A DNA stretch of 35,371 nucleotides from Pantoea conspicua (GCF_002095315.1 NZ_MLFN01000047.1:1-35371); one strand, 5' to 3'; positions 19,915 through 28,809 are shown, counted from the stretch's first letter. The notes: generated by a model from the sequence alone, not told the origin. Translations and numbers: made by a program.

Positions 19915-20910
19915 TCAGATGCTGCCACCTTCACTGATTTCGAAACCGACATCAAGCAACTGATTGGCGCTGCTCTCCCCGCCGATACGCGCCAGCAGCA
20001 GTGCAGCCGCTTCTCGCCCCATCCGGTCACGCGGCGTCAGTACTGTTGCCAGCTGCGGCGTCACCACCTGACTGATGTCATGCCCGTGGAAACCGGCTAT
20101 CGCCATCTGGCCCGGCACCTGCAAGCCCTGTCGCTGGCATTCAAACATCGCCCCGACGGCCAGGTCATCGTTGGTACAGAACAGGCTATCCGTTTCAGGA
20201 TAGAGCCGTTGCGCCTCACGCAGCAGATCACAGCCGGCGCTGAACGATGAAGCATCTTCCATCATGACGCTGCGCGGCGTCAGTCCCGCTTCGCGCATCG
20301 CCGCTTCATAGCCGCGCTGCTTTTGCAGCGTACGTTCATCGAGTCGTGCCCCGAGGTAGACGGTGTGACGGTGACCTTTGCTGAGGATCGCCTGCGTCAT
20401 CTGCCGCGCCGCTTCCACATTATCGAAGCCTACCGCCATGTCCAGGCACGGGGTGACGCTGTCCATCACCTCAATCACCGGTATGCCAGCCACTTCCAGC
20501 ATCCGCAGCGTGCCGGCAGTATGGGTTCGTTCCGTCAGGATCACGCCATCAATGTTCCAGCCCAGCAGCGAGCGCAGCTGTAACTCTTCTTTTTGTGGGT
20601 TATAGCCGAAGTGAGCTACCAGCGTCTGGTAGCCCGCGTCATCAGTGACCGCTTCAATACCGCGCAACACATCGGCGAAGACCTGGTTGGTGAGCGACGG
20701 CAGCAGCACGCCAATGGCACGGCTGGTCGCGTTTGAGAGCATATCGGGCGCGCGGTTGGGGATATAACCCAGCTCATCCAGCGCCACCGCAATTTTATCG
20801 CGCAGAGCAATGGAGACCTGCTCAGGATTACGCAGGTAACGGCTGACGGTCATTTTTGTAATGCCGACGCGATCGGCAACGTCCTGTAATACCGGTCTTT
20901 TCTTCTTCAT
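19915..20910 (-). CDS. gntR: GntR, gluconate-responsive LacI-family repressor
   Basis: GntR (331 aa) is a LacI/GalR-family repressor. The N-terminal helix-turn-helix is VLQDVADRVGITKMTVSRYL (residues 7-26), followed by the hinge region IPNRAPDMLS. The rest is the periplasmic-binding-protein-like domain that senses gluconate. Its length is that of E. coli GntR. It lies upstream of gntK in the same direction, separated by 140 bases that hold the gntK promoter and operator, so gntR and gntKU are likely separate transcription units. A near-perfect operator next door supports the function. Confidence 0.96.
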   Translation of the reverse strand: MKKKRPVLQDVADRVGITKMTVSRYLRNPEQVSIALRDKIAVALDELGYIPNRAPDMLSNATSRAIGVLLPSLTNQVFADVLRGIEAVTDDAGYQTLVAHFGYNPQKEELQLRSLLGWNIDGVILTERTHTAGTLRMLEVAGIPVIEVMDSVTPCLDMAVGFDNVEAARQMTQAILSKGHRHTVYLGARLDERTLQKQRGYEAAMREAGLTPRSVMMEDASSFSAGCDLLREAQRLYPETDSLFCTNDDLAVGAMFECQRQGLQVPGQMAIAGFHGHDISQVVTPQLATVLTPRDRMGREAAALLLARIGGESSANQLLDVGFEISEGGSI

Positions 20911-20982
20911 CGTAGCGCCTGGGATCGCCCTTATAGCTTCAGTACGATGAGTCTATCACTTTTCTGTCACCAGATTGCCAAC

Positions 20983-21004
20983 CGGGCGCGACGAGACGCG
21001 CCCG
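20983..21004 (-). terminator. GC-rich hairpin downstream of yhhW (weak terminator candidate)
   Basis: CGGGCGCG (20983-20990) and CGCGCCCG (20997-21004) form a perfect 8-bp stem with a 6-base loop, 8 bases past the yhhW stop. Only two T residues are near on the minus strand, so intrinsic termination would be weak. Confidence 0.45.
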
Positions 21005-21012
21005 TAACCGAA

Positions 21013-21708
21013 TCAGACCGGTGGCAGATCAAACAGCAGGACTTCGGCGGCGCTGCTGGCCTCAATGGTCAGGGCGCTTTCATCCCAGATTGCCAGCGCA
21101 TCGCTGGTGGTGACAGCCTGCCCGTTGACGGTGACATCCCCTTTCACCACCTGAATCCAGATGCGACGACCGGCATCGATCGCCACGTTATCCTGTTCAC
21201 CCGCCGCCAGCACCCAGCGCGATAAGGTCATATCCTGATAGACCTTCAGTGAGCCGTCACGCGCATCCGGGCTGAGCACCAGCTGACGTCCCTGCACATC
21301 CGGAAAACGGCGCTGATCGTAGCGTGGCTCAATGCCGGTACGCTCAGGAATGATCCAGATCTGATACAGATGCAGCGGCTCGGTGGCGCTGGCATTGTAC
21401 TCAGAGTGACGTACACCGGTGCCGGCGCTCATGATCTGAAACTCCCCGGCTGGGATCTGCTCTTTGTTGCCCATGCTGTCCTGATGCTCAACCGTTCCGG
21501 AGAGCACGTAAGTCAGAATCTCCATATCCTTATGGGGATGGGTACCAAAGCCCTGGCCGCCTTCCACTACATCTTCATTGATCACCCGCAGCGCGGAGAA
21601 ACCCATAAAGTTAGCGTCGTGATAGCTGGCAAAGGAAAAGGTGTGCCAGCTATCGAGCCAGCCGTGGTTCGCGTGACCGCGTTCTTCTGCTTTACGTAGA
21701 TAAATCAT
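21013..21708 (-). CDS. yhhW: YhhW, pirin-family cupin protein (quercetin 2,3-dioxygenase type)
   Basis: This 231-aa cytosolic bicupin of the pirin family has the same length as I recall for E. coli YhhW, which shows quercetinase activity in vitro. The metal ligands are all present: His57 and His59 in THPHKDME, His101 and Glu103 in RHSEYN. The start ATG at 21708 (MIYLRKAEER) has GGAG eight bases upstream; a TTG two codons earlier was rejected. The physiological substrate is not known for the family. It stands alone between gntR and ryhB. Confidence 0.95.
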   Translation of the reverse strand: MIYLRKAEERGHANHGWLDSWHTFSFASYHDANFMGFSALRVINEDVVEGGQGFGTHPHKDMEILTYVLSGTVEHQDSMGNKEQIPAGEFQIMSAGTGVRHSEYNASATEPLHLYQIWIIPERTGIEPRYDQRRFPDVQGRQLVLSPDARDGSLKVYQDMTLSRWVLAAGEQDNVAIDAGRRIWIQVVKGDVTVNGQAVTTSDALAIWDESALTIEASSAAEVLLFDLPPV

Positions 21709-21844
21709 GTTCAAATCTCCTCAATGTTTTTTATAGTCTCTCCCTGCGGCTCATTGATTGATAGCTGAAAAAGTTCACGCCTCTGTTCAGAATAATTGAA
21801 CAAGCGTGCAGCGGAGACGGAAACGGTTTGAAGGAGTGGCAGCC

Positions 21845-21871
21845 AAAAAAAAGCCAGCATCTGTGCTGGCT
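21845..21871 (-). terminator. ryhB: Rho-independent terminator of ryhB
   Basis: AGCCAGCA (21852-21859) and TGCTGGCT (21864-21871) form a perfect 8-bp stem with a 4-base loop. The run of eight A at 21845-21852 gives a T8 tail on the minus strand. There is no protein gene upstream on that strand, which first pointed to a small RNA. Confidence 0.95.
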
Positions 21872-21945
21872 AAATAATACTGGAAGCAATGTGAGCAATG
21901 TCGTGCTTTCTCAGGCTGTCGGGCGACATCCCGGGAACGCATCGC
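21845..21945 (-). ncRNA. ryhB: RyhB, Fur-controlled small regulatory RNA
   Basis: RyhB is the Hfq-dependent small RNA that turns down iron-using proteins when iron is scarce. The minus strand contains the RyhB pairing core GACATTGCTCACATTGCTTC (21902-21883), which I recall as identical in E. coli. It ends in a terminator stem AGCCAGCA/TGCTGGCT followed by eight T residues. A near-consensus Fur box covers the promoter. The position next to yhhY is that of ryhB in E. coli. The 5' end is placed at GCGATG (21945) by analogy and may be a few bases off. The first 45 bases or so do not resemble the E. coli 5' stem; here a short stem TGTCG/CGACA is seen. Confidence 0.95.
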
Positions 21946-21964
21946 AATAATAATCATTATCATT
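21943..21964 (-). promoter_or_regulatory. Fur box overlapping the ryhB promoter
   Basis: The + strand 21943-21961 matches 15 of 19 positions of the Fur consensus, with ATAATCATTATC (21950-21961) exact. The AT-rich pattern continues to 21964. It overlaps the likely -10 region of ryhB, so iron-loaded Fur should block transcription. It may also affect yhhY, whose leader lies on the other side. Confidence 0.9.
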
Positions 21965-21976
21965 CGTATCTGTAAA
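21947..21976 (-). promoter_or_regulatory. Predicted ryhB promoter
   Basis: On the minus strand TTTACA (21976-21971) matches the -35 consensus at 5/6 and TATTAT (21952-21947) matches the -10 at 5/6, with an 18-base spacer. The Fur box covers the -10. GATTAT (21955-21950) is an alternative -10 that fits a start at 21945 better. Confidence 0.6.
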
Positions 21977-22062
21977 GCTATTCTGGCGAAATTTTGTTGA
22001 TTTATGCGCGCTTTCCCTTGATGTTAAAAGGGATTTATCCATCTAATCCATCGGGAGGCACC

Positions 22063-22557
22063 ATGAGTGAGATCACCATTCGCCACGTTACGCCGGAAGA
22101 TGCGGTCGCCCTGCAGCGCATTTATAGCCAGCCCGATACCCAGGCGAACACGCTACAACTCCCTCACTCGTCGTTGCAGATGTGGCAGACCCGGCTCAGC
22201 ACGCCCCGGTCAGGGGTGCATCTGCTGGTCGCCTGTATGGATGATGAAGTGGTCGGGCAATGTGCCCTGGAAGTGCCCGAGCGCGCCCGGCGGCGTCACT
22301 CCGCCACCCTGGGCATGGGGGTCGATGAAAATTATCGCCAGCGCGGTGTGGGCCGCGCCCTGATGCAGGAGATGGTCAACTTATGCGACAACTGGCTGCA
22401 GGTCTCGCGGATGGAACTGACGGTGTTTGTTGATAATGCCCCGGCTATCGCCCTTTATCGTCGTTTCGGCTTTGAGATCGAGGGAACGGCAAGACGATAT
22501 GCGATGCGCTATGGCGAGTTGATCGATGTCCATTTCATGGCGCGGCTGAAATCCTGA
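22063..22557 (+). CDS. yhhY: YhhY, GNAT-family N-acetyltransferase
   Basis: This 164-aa protein is a single GNAT acetyltransferase domain. The acetyl-CoA-binding motif A is GMGVDENYRQRGVGRALMQE (about residues 86-105), followed by LTVFVDNAPAIALYRRFGFE, typical of amino-acid acetylating members. The E. coli homologue is reported to acetylate certain amino acids. The start at 22063 (MSEITIRHV) is fixed by GGGAGG six bases upstream; the frame opens earlier, at 21994, but that stretch is leader. The Fur box and ryhB lie upstream on the opposite strand. Confidence 0.93.
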   Translation: MSEITIRHVTPEDAVALQRIYSQPDTQANTLQLPHSSLQMWQTRLSTPRSGVHLLVACMDDEVVGQCALEVPERARRRHSATLGMGVDENYRQRGVGRALMQEMVNLCDNWLQVSRMELTVFVDNAPAIALYRRFGFEIEGTARRYAMRYGELIDVHFMARLKS

Positions 22558-22620
22558 CGCCTCTGAATAAGAAAGGGCACCGCGAGGTGTGATGCTCGTC
22601 AGTTAAGGTTAAATTTGCAA

Positions 22621-22654
22621 AGGCTGTCACGGTCAGACGTGGCAGCCTTTTTTT
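22621..22654 (+). terminator. Rho-independent terminator downstream of yhhY
   Basis: AGGCTGTCAC (22621-22630) pairs with GTGGCAGCCT (22639-22648), with one T/G wobble and an 8-base loop. Seven T residues follow (22648-22654). It lies 63 bases after the yhhY stop. Confidence 0.88.
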
Positions 22655-22971
22655 ACTGGGTGAGCGTGCCGGAGTGCGAGCCTGAGCGCCCTTTTTAGCA
22701 ATACACACTGAAGCCTCAGAGCAGGCGGGGGCCAATCAGGGGCAGGCAATCCGCAGCGCTGAACAGAATGAGTCGGCCAGGAGAGCCCGCAGGACGCGGG
22801 CGAAAGGCGGGGCGGCACAGGATGTGCCATCCCCGGCGGTCCATCAGGCAGAGGAATGAAGTGAAGGAACCGCGCAGCGGCGCGAGGACCGCCAGCCCCT
22901 GAGCGGTGCCAGACTGCGTTATCACCTGCTGCTTAGCTGACCAGCGTTACACCCTGGGGTGCCCTTGTGCC
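22655..22971. repeat. Gene-free, GC-rich structured block, probable intergenic repeat element
   Basis: No supported gene lies in these 317 bases. Several inverted repeats are nested: TCAGGGGC (22736-22743) with GCCCCTGA (22895-22902), and GGCGGTCC (22835-22842) with GGACCGCC (22886-22893). Two small hairpins of similar design sit inside, CCCGC-AGGAC-GCGGG (22786-22800) and GGCAC-AGGAT-GTGCC (22814-22828). The pattern suggests a folded, possibly multi-copy element of the kind common between Pantoea genes. A short stem CACCC/GGGTG (22950-22961) may mark the end of the ggt transcript. The repeat call is an inference, since only one copy is visible here. Confidence 0.45.
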
Positions 22972-24723
22972 TTAATAACCGGCGCTGAGATCGTCGATGC
23001 TGCGCGGGTCGGACGCGCCATACAACATCCCATCCGGACCAATCATAATGCTCTGGGTACTGCCCATCGCTGGCAGCACTTTCACATGCTGGCCTTTGCT
23101 TTCCAGCAGACGCAGCGTATCCGGGCTGAAGCCTTTCTCAACGCGCAGCTGATCGGGCAGCCACTGATGATGGAAACGCGGCGCATTGGTCGCTTCGGCG
23201 ACGTTCATTCCGAAATCGATGCTGTTCACCACCATCTGCAATACCGTGGTGATGATACGACTGCCACCCGGACTGCCGGTGACCAGCCAGGTTTTGCCGC
23301 CTTTGGCCACAATGGTCGGTGACATCGAAGAGAGCGGTCGTTTCGCCGGTTGCACCGCATTGGCTTCACCGCCAACCAGCCCGTAGACGTTTGGCGTTCC
23401 CGGCTTGGCTGAGAAATCATCCATTTCGTTATTCATCAGGATACCGCTGTTACCCGCCACAATACCGCTGCCGAAGTAGGTGTTCAGGGTGTAGGTCACC
23501 GCCACCGCATTGCCCTGTTTATCCACCACCGAGAAATGGGTGGTCTGGTTACTTTCGTAAGGTTCGAGCTTGCCGGGTTTGATCTCACTGGACGGGCGCG
23601 CTTTGGCGACATCAATCTGCTGTGCCAGGCTTTTGGCGTAGGCTTTGCTGGTTAATGCCTGCCACGGCACCTTAACGAAATCGGGGTCGCCGAGATATTC
23701 AGAGCGGTCCGCATAGGCATATTTCTCCGCTTCGGCCATCACCTGCATCGCATCCGCGCTGCCAAAGCCCATCTTCGCCAGATCGAAGTTTTCGAGGATA
23801 TTGAGGATCTGCACGATGTGGATACCACCGGACGACGGCGGTGGCATCGAGAAGACTTCATAGCCACGATAGGTGCCGCTGATCGGCTTACGTTCAACGG
23901 CGCGATAAGCCGCCAGGTCCGCCTTGTTGATCAGACCGCCGTGTTGCGCCATCTCACCCGCGATCTCATCGGCGATAGCACCTTTATAAAAGGCATCTGG
24001 TCCCTGACGGGCAATCAATTGCAGGCTGTGAGCGAGGTTTTTCTGCACCAGTCGATCGCCCTTCTGCCACGGCGTGCCGTCCGCTTTATAGAAGATCGCT
24101 TTGCTGTTGGGATGGTTAATCAGCACCTCTTTGCCGTAGGTTTTCAGGTCATCCGCCAGCGCGTCGTTGACCGGAATACCGTCACGCGCCAGTTTAATCG
24201 CTGGTTCCAGCAGGGTGCTCAGCGGCAGCGTGCCATATTTTTGCGCAGCCAGCGCCAGCCCGGCCACAGTGCCCGGCGTACCGGAGGCGAGATGTGATGT
24301 CAGCGACAGCTTGCTGTCGGCGTTACCCTGCTTATCCAGAAACATGTCGCGCGACGCGTGTCCCGGTGCCATTTCACGGAAATCGATAGCGGTGGCGCGG
24401 CCGGAAGCAGAGCGCAGCAGCATAAACCCGCCGCCGCCGAGGTTACCGGCCTGCGGATGGGTGACGGCCAGCGCAAAGCCCACCGCCACTGCCGCATCGA
24501 CGGCGTTGCCGCCCTGACGCAGTATCCCGACCCCGACCTGGGTTGCCATCGCATCGACCGACGCCACCATGCCGTGCTGTGCTTTTACCGGATGGAAAGT
24601 GTCACTGTCCACGCCGTAGGAGACCGGCGGTGCCTGGGTTGGTGCGGCGTGAGCGCCTGCCACCACGGTAAAACTCATCACCAGCGACCAGCTAAGCTGA
24701 CGCACTGTTTGTTGCATTTTCAT
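22972..24723 (-). CDS. ggt: Ggt, periplasmic gamma-glutamyltranspeptidase
   Basis: Ggt cleaves or transfers the gamma-glutamyl group of glutathione in the periplasm. It is made as a 583-aa precursor that cuts itself into two subunits. The signal peptide spans about residues 1-27 (hydrophobic LSWSLVMSFTVVAGAHAA). Self-cleavage is expected before Thr394 in ESNQTTHFSVVD, which becomes the catalytic nucleophile. Arg116 in DFREMAP corresponds to the glutamyl-binding arginine. SPGGSRIITT and PLSSMSPTIV complete the active-site loops. ATG 24723 and ATG 24717 are both possible; the second has AGG at better spacing. It diverges from yhhA across 203 bases. Confidence 0.97.
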   Translation of the reverse strand: MKMQQTVRQLSWSLVMSFTVVAGAHAAPTQAPPVSYGVDSDTFHPVKAQHGMVASVDAMATQVGVGILRQGGNAVDAAVAVGFALAVTHPQAGNLGGGGFMLLRSASGRATAIDFREMAPGHASRDMFLDKQGNADSKLSLTSHLASGTPGTVAGLALAAQKYGTLPLSTLLEPAIKLARDGIPVNDALADDLKTYGKEVLINHPNSKAIFYKADGTPWQKGDRLVQKNLAHSLQLIARQGPDAFYKGAIADEIAGEMAQHGGLINKADLAAYRAVERKPISGTYRGYEVFSMPPPSSGGIHIVQILNILENFDLAKMGFGSADAMQVMAEAEKYAYADRSEYLGDPDFVKVPWQALTSKAYAKSLAQQIDVAKARPSSEIKPGKLEPYESNQTTHFSVVDKQGNAVAVTYTLNTYFGSGIVAGNSGILMNNEMDDFSAKPGTPNVYGLVGGEANAVQPAKRPLSSMSPTIVAKGGKTWLVTGSPGGSRIITTVLQMVVNSIDFGMNVAEATNAPRFHHQWLPDQLRVEKGFSPDTLRLLESKGQHVKVLPAMGSTQSIMIGPDGMLYGASDPRSIDDLSAGY

Positions 24724-24926
24724 CCTGCCACCATCCCGTGTTGTTATTTACATTTTTTTATCATTTACGCAAGTGGCTACAAATACAGCAAAATAATCAG
24801 GGTTAAGTCAAATCAGGATTACATCTGAAGGTAAGGTCTGTGATATCGCGTAAACTTATGCGTGCGACCCTGGACGCCAGACGATAGCGTTCAGCATCCA
24901 GCACCTGTCGCTTTGAGGAAGGAGGA
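24724..24926. other. Divergent ggt / yhhA promoter region
   Basis: This 203-base AT-richer gap must hold promoters for ggt (minus) and yhhA (plus). I see no clear operator or terminator. The AGGAAGGAGG stretch at 24916-24925 is the ribosome-binding site of yhhA. Confidence 0.4.
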
Positions 24927-25211
24927 ATGATGAAGAAGTGGATTATTGCTTTGGCGGCTCTGCTGCCCTTCGCCACGCTGGCGAACACGCTGAACAGTAC
25001 CAACGATCCCAACCGGCCAGGCTATAACCCGAGCCAGCAACGGATGCAGAGCCAGATGCAGACGCAACAGCAGCAGCAACAGTTGAAGCTGCGTCAGGAT
25101 CAGCAGCGTCAGACTCAGGATATGCAGCGTAAAATGCAGGAGCAGCGTAACAGCGCCCAGCAACGAGTGATTAACACGCAGCCGGGTCAGCAGAATCAGA
25201 ATCAGAACTAA
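24927..25211 (+). CDS. yhhA: YhhA-like small exported glutamine-rich protein (DUF2756)
   Basis: This 94-aa protein has a signal peptide ([18 protein letters not shown], cut likely after ATLA-N). The mature part is very rich in Gln, Arg and Asn, with repeated short [14 protein letters not shown] runs and a predicted extended or coiled helix. The start of the mature part ([20 protein letters not shown]) resembles E. coli YhhA. It is much shorter than the E. coli protein, which I recall as about 146 aa, and lacks its C-terminal half. ATG 24930 has better spacing to GGAGG than ATG 24927. Its stop overlaps the convergent ugpQ stop by 4 bases. The function is unknown. Confidence 0.85.
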   Translation: MMKKWIIALAALLPFATLANTLNSTNDPNRPGYNPSQQRMQSQMQTQQQQQQLKLRQDQQRQTQDMQRKMQEQRNSAQQRVINTQPGQQNQNQN

Positions 25212-25951
25212 CTAAAATCGGGGCCGATGATGTCGATGCAGTCGGTACAAATGGCATCAACGCCCCATTTCAGCAGTTCCCGCGCCCGCTCCGGGCTGTT
25301 TACGGTATAGGCCAGAATCTTCAGGCCCGCCGCTTTCAGCTCCCCCACCCGTGCTTCGGTCAGCACTTTGTGATTGAGATGAATCGAAACGCAGGCCAGC
25401 GCCGCCGTTTTCTCGCGCCACTCATTATCCCAGCTGTGTGACAGCAAGCCACGCGGCAGCTGCGGTTCCGCCTGCATCGCCGCTTCCAGCGCCTCATACG
25501 AGAAAGAAGAGAGCAACGGTGCTGTTTGTCCGTGCCACAGGCTGGCTGCCGCCTGCGCCACGGCGCGCCCGGTTTCTGCTTCGCTGCCGGTGGTCGGTTT
25601 GATTTCGATATTCGCCATCATCTGATGCTGACGGCAGCGATCCGCTACCTGATCCAGCCGCGCCAGCTTTTCGCCATTAAACGCCTTACTGAACCAGCTG
25701 CCGGCATCAAGTTGCGACAGTTTCTCCCACGGCAACTGCCCGGCAACGCCCCAGCCGTTGCTGGTGCGATCCAGCGTGTCATCGTGCAGCAGGAAGATCT
25801 GCGCGTCGCCCGACAATTTGGCATCAAATTCAATCATCTGATGACCATATTTCGCCCCGACGTCAATTGCCGCCAGGGTATTTTCCGGTGCCAGTTTACC
25901 GCCGCCGCGATGCGCGACGATGTGCGGATAGGGCCAGTGTTGTGTGCTCAT
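25208..25951 (-). CDS. ugpQ: UgpQ, cytosolic glycerophosphodiester phosphodiesterase
   Basis: UgpQ hydrolyses glycerophosphodiesters brought in by the Ugp transporter into glycerol-3-phosphate and an alcohol. The protein is 247 aa from ATG 25951, the same length as I recall for E. coli UgpQ. It is a GDPD-family TIM barrel: the metal and catalytic motifs [18 protein letters not shown] (about 11-28), [14 protein letters not shown] and ANIEIKP are all seen. The ATG overlaps the ugpC TGA by 4 bases, and a longer frame to 26014 was rejected. It has no signal peptide, so it acts in the cytosol. It is the last gene of ugpBAECQ. Confidence 0.97.
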   Translation of the reverse strand: MSTQHWPYPHIVAHRGGGKLAPENTLAAIDVGAKYGHQMIEFDAKLSGDAQIFLLHDDTLDRTSNGWGVAGQLPWEKLSQLDAGSWFSKAFNGEKLARLDQVADRCRQHQMMANIEIKPTTGSEAETGRAVAQAAASLWHGQTAPLLSSFSYEALEAAMQAEPQLPRGLLSHSWDNEWREKTAALACVSIHLNHKVLTEARVGELKAAGLKILAYTVNSPERARELLKWGVDAICTDCIDIIGPDFS

Positions 25952-27021
25952 TCCAGACGCTTTCCATGGGTTGAATCGAAGAAGTGTAACGCATCTGCCG
26001 GCAGATGCAGCCACAGCGTGCTGCCAGGCTGTGGCCGCTCGCTATGGGCTAAGCGTACCACCAGCGGCGTATCACCGATGCGGCCATGCGCAAGATTGTC
26101 GGCACCCAGCATCTCCAGCGTATCTACCCGCAGCGGCACGCCGCCCTGCTCACGGCTGCTAAGCTGAATATGTTCCGGCCGGATACCTGACACCACCGGA
26201 CGGTTGGCCCACTTCGCCTTGCTTTCGCTGAGTGGCAAAGCGTGCGACGCGTCCAGATTAAAGCGCGTGCCGTCACTGTTGAACTGCCCTTTCAGCAGAT
26301 TCATCGCCGGTGCGCCGATAAACGAGGCGACGAACTGACTGGCGGGACGCTCGTAAACCTCAACCGGCGTGCCCAGCTGCTCAACCACGCCTTTGTTCAT
26401 TACCATCACCCGCTGCGCCAGCGTCATCGCTTCGACCTGATCGTGCGTGACATAGAGGCTGGTGGTCTGCAAACGCCGATGCAGCTGTTGCAGTTCGAGA
26501 CGCATCTGCACCCGCAGCCGTGCATCCAGATTGGAGAGCGGTTCATCGAACAGAAACACCGCCGGTTCACGCACGATGGCGCGCCCCATGGCAACGCGCT
26601 GACGCTGGCCGCCGGAGAGCTCACGTGGCCGGCGGGTCAGCAGATGATCCAGCTCAAGGCTGCGCGCGGCGTCCAGCACCCGCAGCCGAATCTGCTCTTT
26701 GCCCATGCCGCGGATCTTCAGGCCATAGGCCATATTCTCTTCCACTGACATATGGGGATAGAGCGCATAGTTCTGGAACACCATCGCAATGCCACGATCT
26801 TTTGGCTCTTCCTGCGTGACGCGTTTGTTGTCGATATAGATGTCGCCGGAGCTGACCCGCTCCAGGCCCGCCACCATCCGCAGCAGGGTCGATTTCCCGC
26901 AGCCGGAGGGGCCCACCATCACCATAAACTCGCCATCATTCACCGTGACGTTCAGCGGCTGAATGATCTGATTTTTACCATCATAGGACTTGGTCACTGC
27001 CTGAAGGGTTACGCCTGCCAT
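25948..27021 (-). CDS. ugpC: UgpC, ATPase of the glycerol-3-phosphate ABC transporter
   Basis: UgpC (357 aa) powers import of sn-glycerol-3-phosphate and glycerophosphodiesters. It is a MalK-like ABC ATPase: Walker [10 protein letters not shown] at residues 37-45, signature [14 protein letters not shown] near 135, Walker [14 protein letters not shown] near 155, and the H-loop in [12 protein letters not shown]. The C-terminal third is the MalK-type regulatory OB-fold domain. ATG 27021 follows the ugpE stop by one base; an upstream extension to 27060 inside ugpE was rejected. It overlaps ugpQ by 4 bases. Confidence 0.97.
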   Translation of the reverse strand: MAGVTLQAVTKSYDGKNQIIQPLNVTVNDGEFMVMVGPSGCGKSTLLRMVAGLERVSSGDIYIDNKRVTQEEPKDRGIAMVFQNYALYPHMSVEENMAYGLKIRGMGKEQIRLRVLDAARSLELDHLLTRRPRELSGGQRQRVAMGRAIVREPAVFLFDEPLSNLDARLRVQMRLELQQLHRRLQTTSLYVTHDQVEAMTLAQRVMVMNKGVVEQLGTPVEVYERPASQFVASFIGAPAMNLLKGQFNSDGTRFNLDASHALPLSESKAKWANRPVVSGIRPEHIQLSSREQGGVPLRVDTLEMLGADNLAHGRIGDTPLVVRLAHSERPQPGSTLWLHLPADALHFFDSTHGKRLE

Positions 27022-27022
27022 C

Positions 27023-27868
27023 TTATTTCTCACTCTCAACCAGGCCGCGCACAAAGGCACGCTGCATGACCAATACCACCACCACCGGTGGAATCAGGGT
27101 TAATAACATCGCCGCCATCACTTCGTTCCACTGGGTCGGTGAACCGCTGGTGGAGATCATACTTTTGATCCCCGCGACCGCCGTACCGAGGCTGGCATCA
27201 TTGATAATCAGCAGCGGCCAGAGATACTGATTCCAGCCGTAGATAAAAGTGATCACGAACAGTGCCGCCAGGTTGGTTTTCGACAGCGGTAGCACGATAT
27301 CGCGGAAGAAACGCATCGCGCTGGCGCCATCGATACGCGCAGCTTCCACCAGTTCATCCGGCAGCGACATAAAGAACTGGCGGAACAAAAAGGTGGCGGT
27401 CGCTGACGCCATCAGCGGCAGGGTCAGGCCGCTATAACTGTCAAGCAGGTTCAGATCGGCGATCACCTGTACCGTCGGGAAAATACGCACCTCGACCGGC
27501 AGCATCAGGGTGATGAAAATCAGCCAGAAGAACAGCGTGCGCAGCGGAAAGCGGAACCAGACCAGGGCAAAGGCTGACAGCATCGAGACGGTGATTTTGC
27601 CGATGGTGATCCCAAGCGCCATGATCGTGCTGTTGAGCAGCATCAGGCCGAATGCCGGGCCGTTGCCGTTCACGCCGTGGGTCCAGATGCGCGAGACGTT
27701 TTCCCACAGGTGCGTGCCGGGCACCAGCGTCATCGGCACCTGATAGACCGCCTCGTTATCCAGCGTGGCCGCCACAAAGGCAACATAGAGCGGGAACAGG
27801 ATAGTCAGCACGCCCAGTATCAGCACGATGTGGCTGAAAATATCCAGTCCGCGTCGATTCTCAATCAT
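27023..27868 (-). CDS. ugpE: UgpE, permease subunit of the glycerol-3-phosphate ABC transporter
   Basis: UgpE (281 aa) is an inner-membrane MalG-type permease with six hydrophobic segments. The EAA loop that contacts the ATPase is [20 protein letters not shown] (about residues 176-195). Its length equals that of E. coli UgpE. The ATG overlaps the ugpA TGA (27865-27868), and ugpC begins one base after it ends, so the permease pair and ATPase are tightly coupled. Confidence 0.97.
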   Translation of the reverse strand: MIENRRGLDIFSHIVLILGVLTILFPLYVAFVAATLDNEAVYQVPMTLVPGTHLWENVSRIWTHGVNGNGPAFGLMLLNSTIMALGITIGKITVSMLSAFALVWFRFPLRTLFFWLIFITLMLPVEVRIFPTVQVIADLNLLDSYSGLTLPLMASATATFLFRQFFMSLPDELVEAARIDGASAMRFFRDIVLPLSKTNLAALFVITFIYGWNQYLWPLLIINDASLGTAVAGIKSMISTSGSPTQWNEVMAAMLLTLIPPVVVVLVMQRAFVRGLVESEK

Positions 27869-28752
27869 TGGTATTGCACCTTACGTTCAACAAAGCGGAA
27901 CTGAATCACCGTCAGGCCGATCACCAGCACCATCAGCACCACCGACTGGGCAGCGGATGAGGAGAGATCCAGACCGGTGAAGCCTTCGCGATAGATTTTG
28001 TAGATCAGCGTGGTGGTGGCCTGCACCGGCCCGCCGCCTGTCGCCGCGTCGATCACCGGGAAGGTATCGAAGAAGGCGTAAATCAGGTTCACCACCAGCA
28101 GGAAGAAGCTGACCGGGGTAATCAGCGGCAGAGAAAGGTTGAAGAAGCGACGCACCGGGCCGGCACCGTCAATGGCGGCGGCTTCCACCAGCGATTTGGG
28201 GATTGATTGCAGCGCGGCGAAGAAAAACAGAAAGTTGTAGCTCATCTGTTGCCAGATTGACGCCAGTACAATCAGGAACATCGCCTGACCGCTGTTTTGC
28301 GCATAGTTCCAGTTGTAGCCGATGTGGTTCAACAGGTAGCTGAACAGGCCAAGGCCGGGATTGAACAGAAACATCCACAGCACCGCTGCCACGACCGGCG
28401 CAACGGCGTAGGGCAGCAGCAGCAGCGTCTGGTAAAGTTTGCGCAGTCGCACCACGTAATCTACCAGCGCCGCCAGCAGCAGCGACAGCACCATGCCGCA
28501 CACGGTGACCAGGCCGCTGAATTTGATGGTAGTCCAGAATGATTCCAGATAGTAAGGATCGGCAAACAGCCGTTTAAAATTCTCCAGCCCGACGAAGGTG
28601 CTGGAGATGCCAAAAGGATCGAGGCTTTGCAACGAATACCATAAGGCTTCACCCGCAGGCCAGAGAAAGAAGATGGCGGTGATCAACAGTTGCGGCAGCA
28701 CCAAAAGATAGGGCAACAGGCTGGTGCGAAATACCGGACGAGATGAGGACAT
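27865..28752 (-). CDS. ugpA: UgpA, permease subunit of the glycerol-3-phosphate ABC transporter
   Basis: UgpA (295 aa) is the MalF-type partner of UgpE in the inner membrane, with six hydrophobic segments. The EAA loop is [20 protein letters not shown] (about residues 187-206). It starts 57 bases after ugpB, beyond a terminator-like hairpin that may limit its level relative to the binding protein. Its length matches E. coli UgpA. Confidence 0.97.
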   Translation of the reverse strand: MSSSRPVFRTSLLPYLLVLPQLLITAIFFLWPAGEALWYSLQSLDPFGISSTFVGLENFKRLFADPYYLESFWTTIKFSGLVTVCGMVLSLLLAALVDYVVRLRKLYQTLLLLPYAVAPVVAAVLWMFLFNPGLGLFSYLLNHIGYNWNYAQNSGQAMFLIVLASIWQQMSYNFLFFFAALQSIPKSLVEAAAIDGAGPVRRFFNLSLPLITPVSFFLLVVNLIYAFFDTFPVIDAATGGGPVQATTTLIYKIYREGFTGLDLSSSAAQSVVLMVLVIGLTVIQFRFVERKVQYQ

Positions 28753-28773
28753 GGCGTACTCTGATTCAGAAAG

Positions 28774-28798
28774 AAAAAGGGCCAGCCTGTGCTGGCCC
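28774..28798 (-). terminator. Terminator-like hairpin between ugpB and ugpA
   Basis: GGGCCAGC (28779-28786) and GCTGGCCC (28791-28798) form a perfect 8-bp stem with a 4-base loop. On the minus strand TTTTT follows directly. In an operon this would be expected to give partial termination or protect the ugpB mRNA 3' end. Confidence 0.8.
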
Positions 28799-28809
28799 GG
28801 TAGAGCGGG

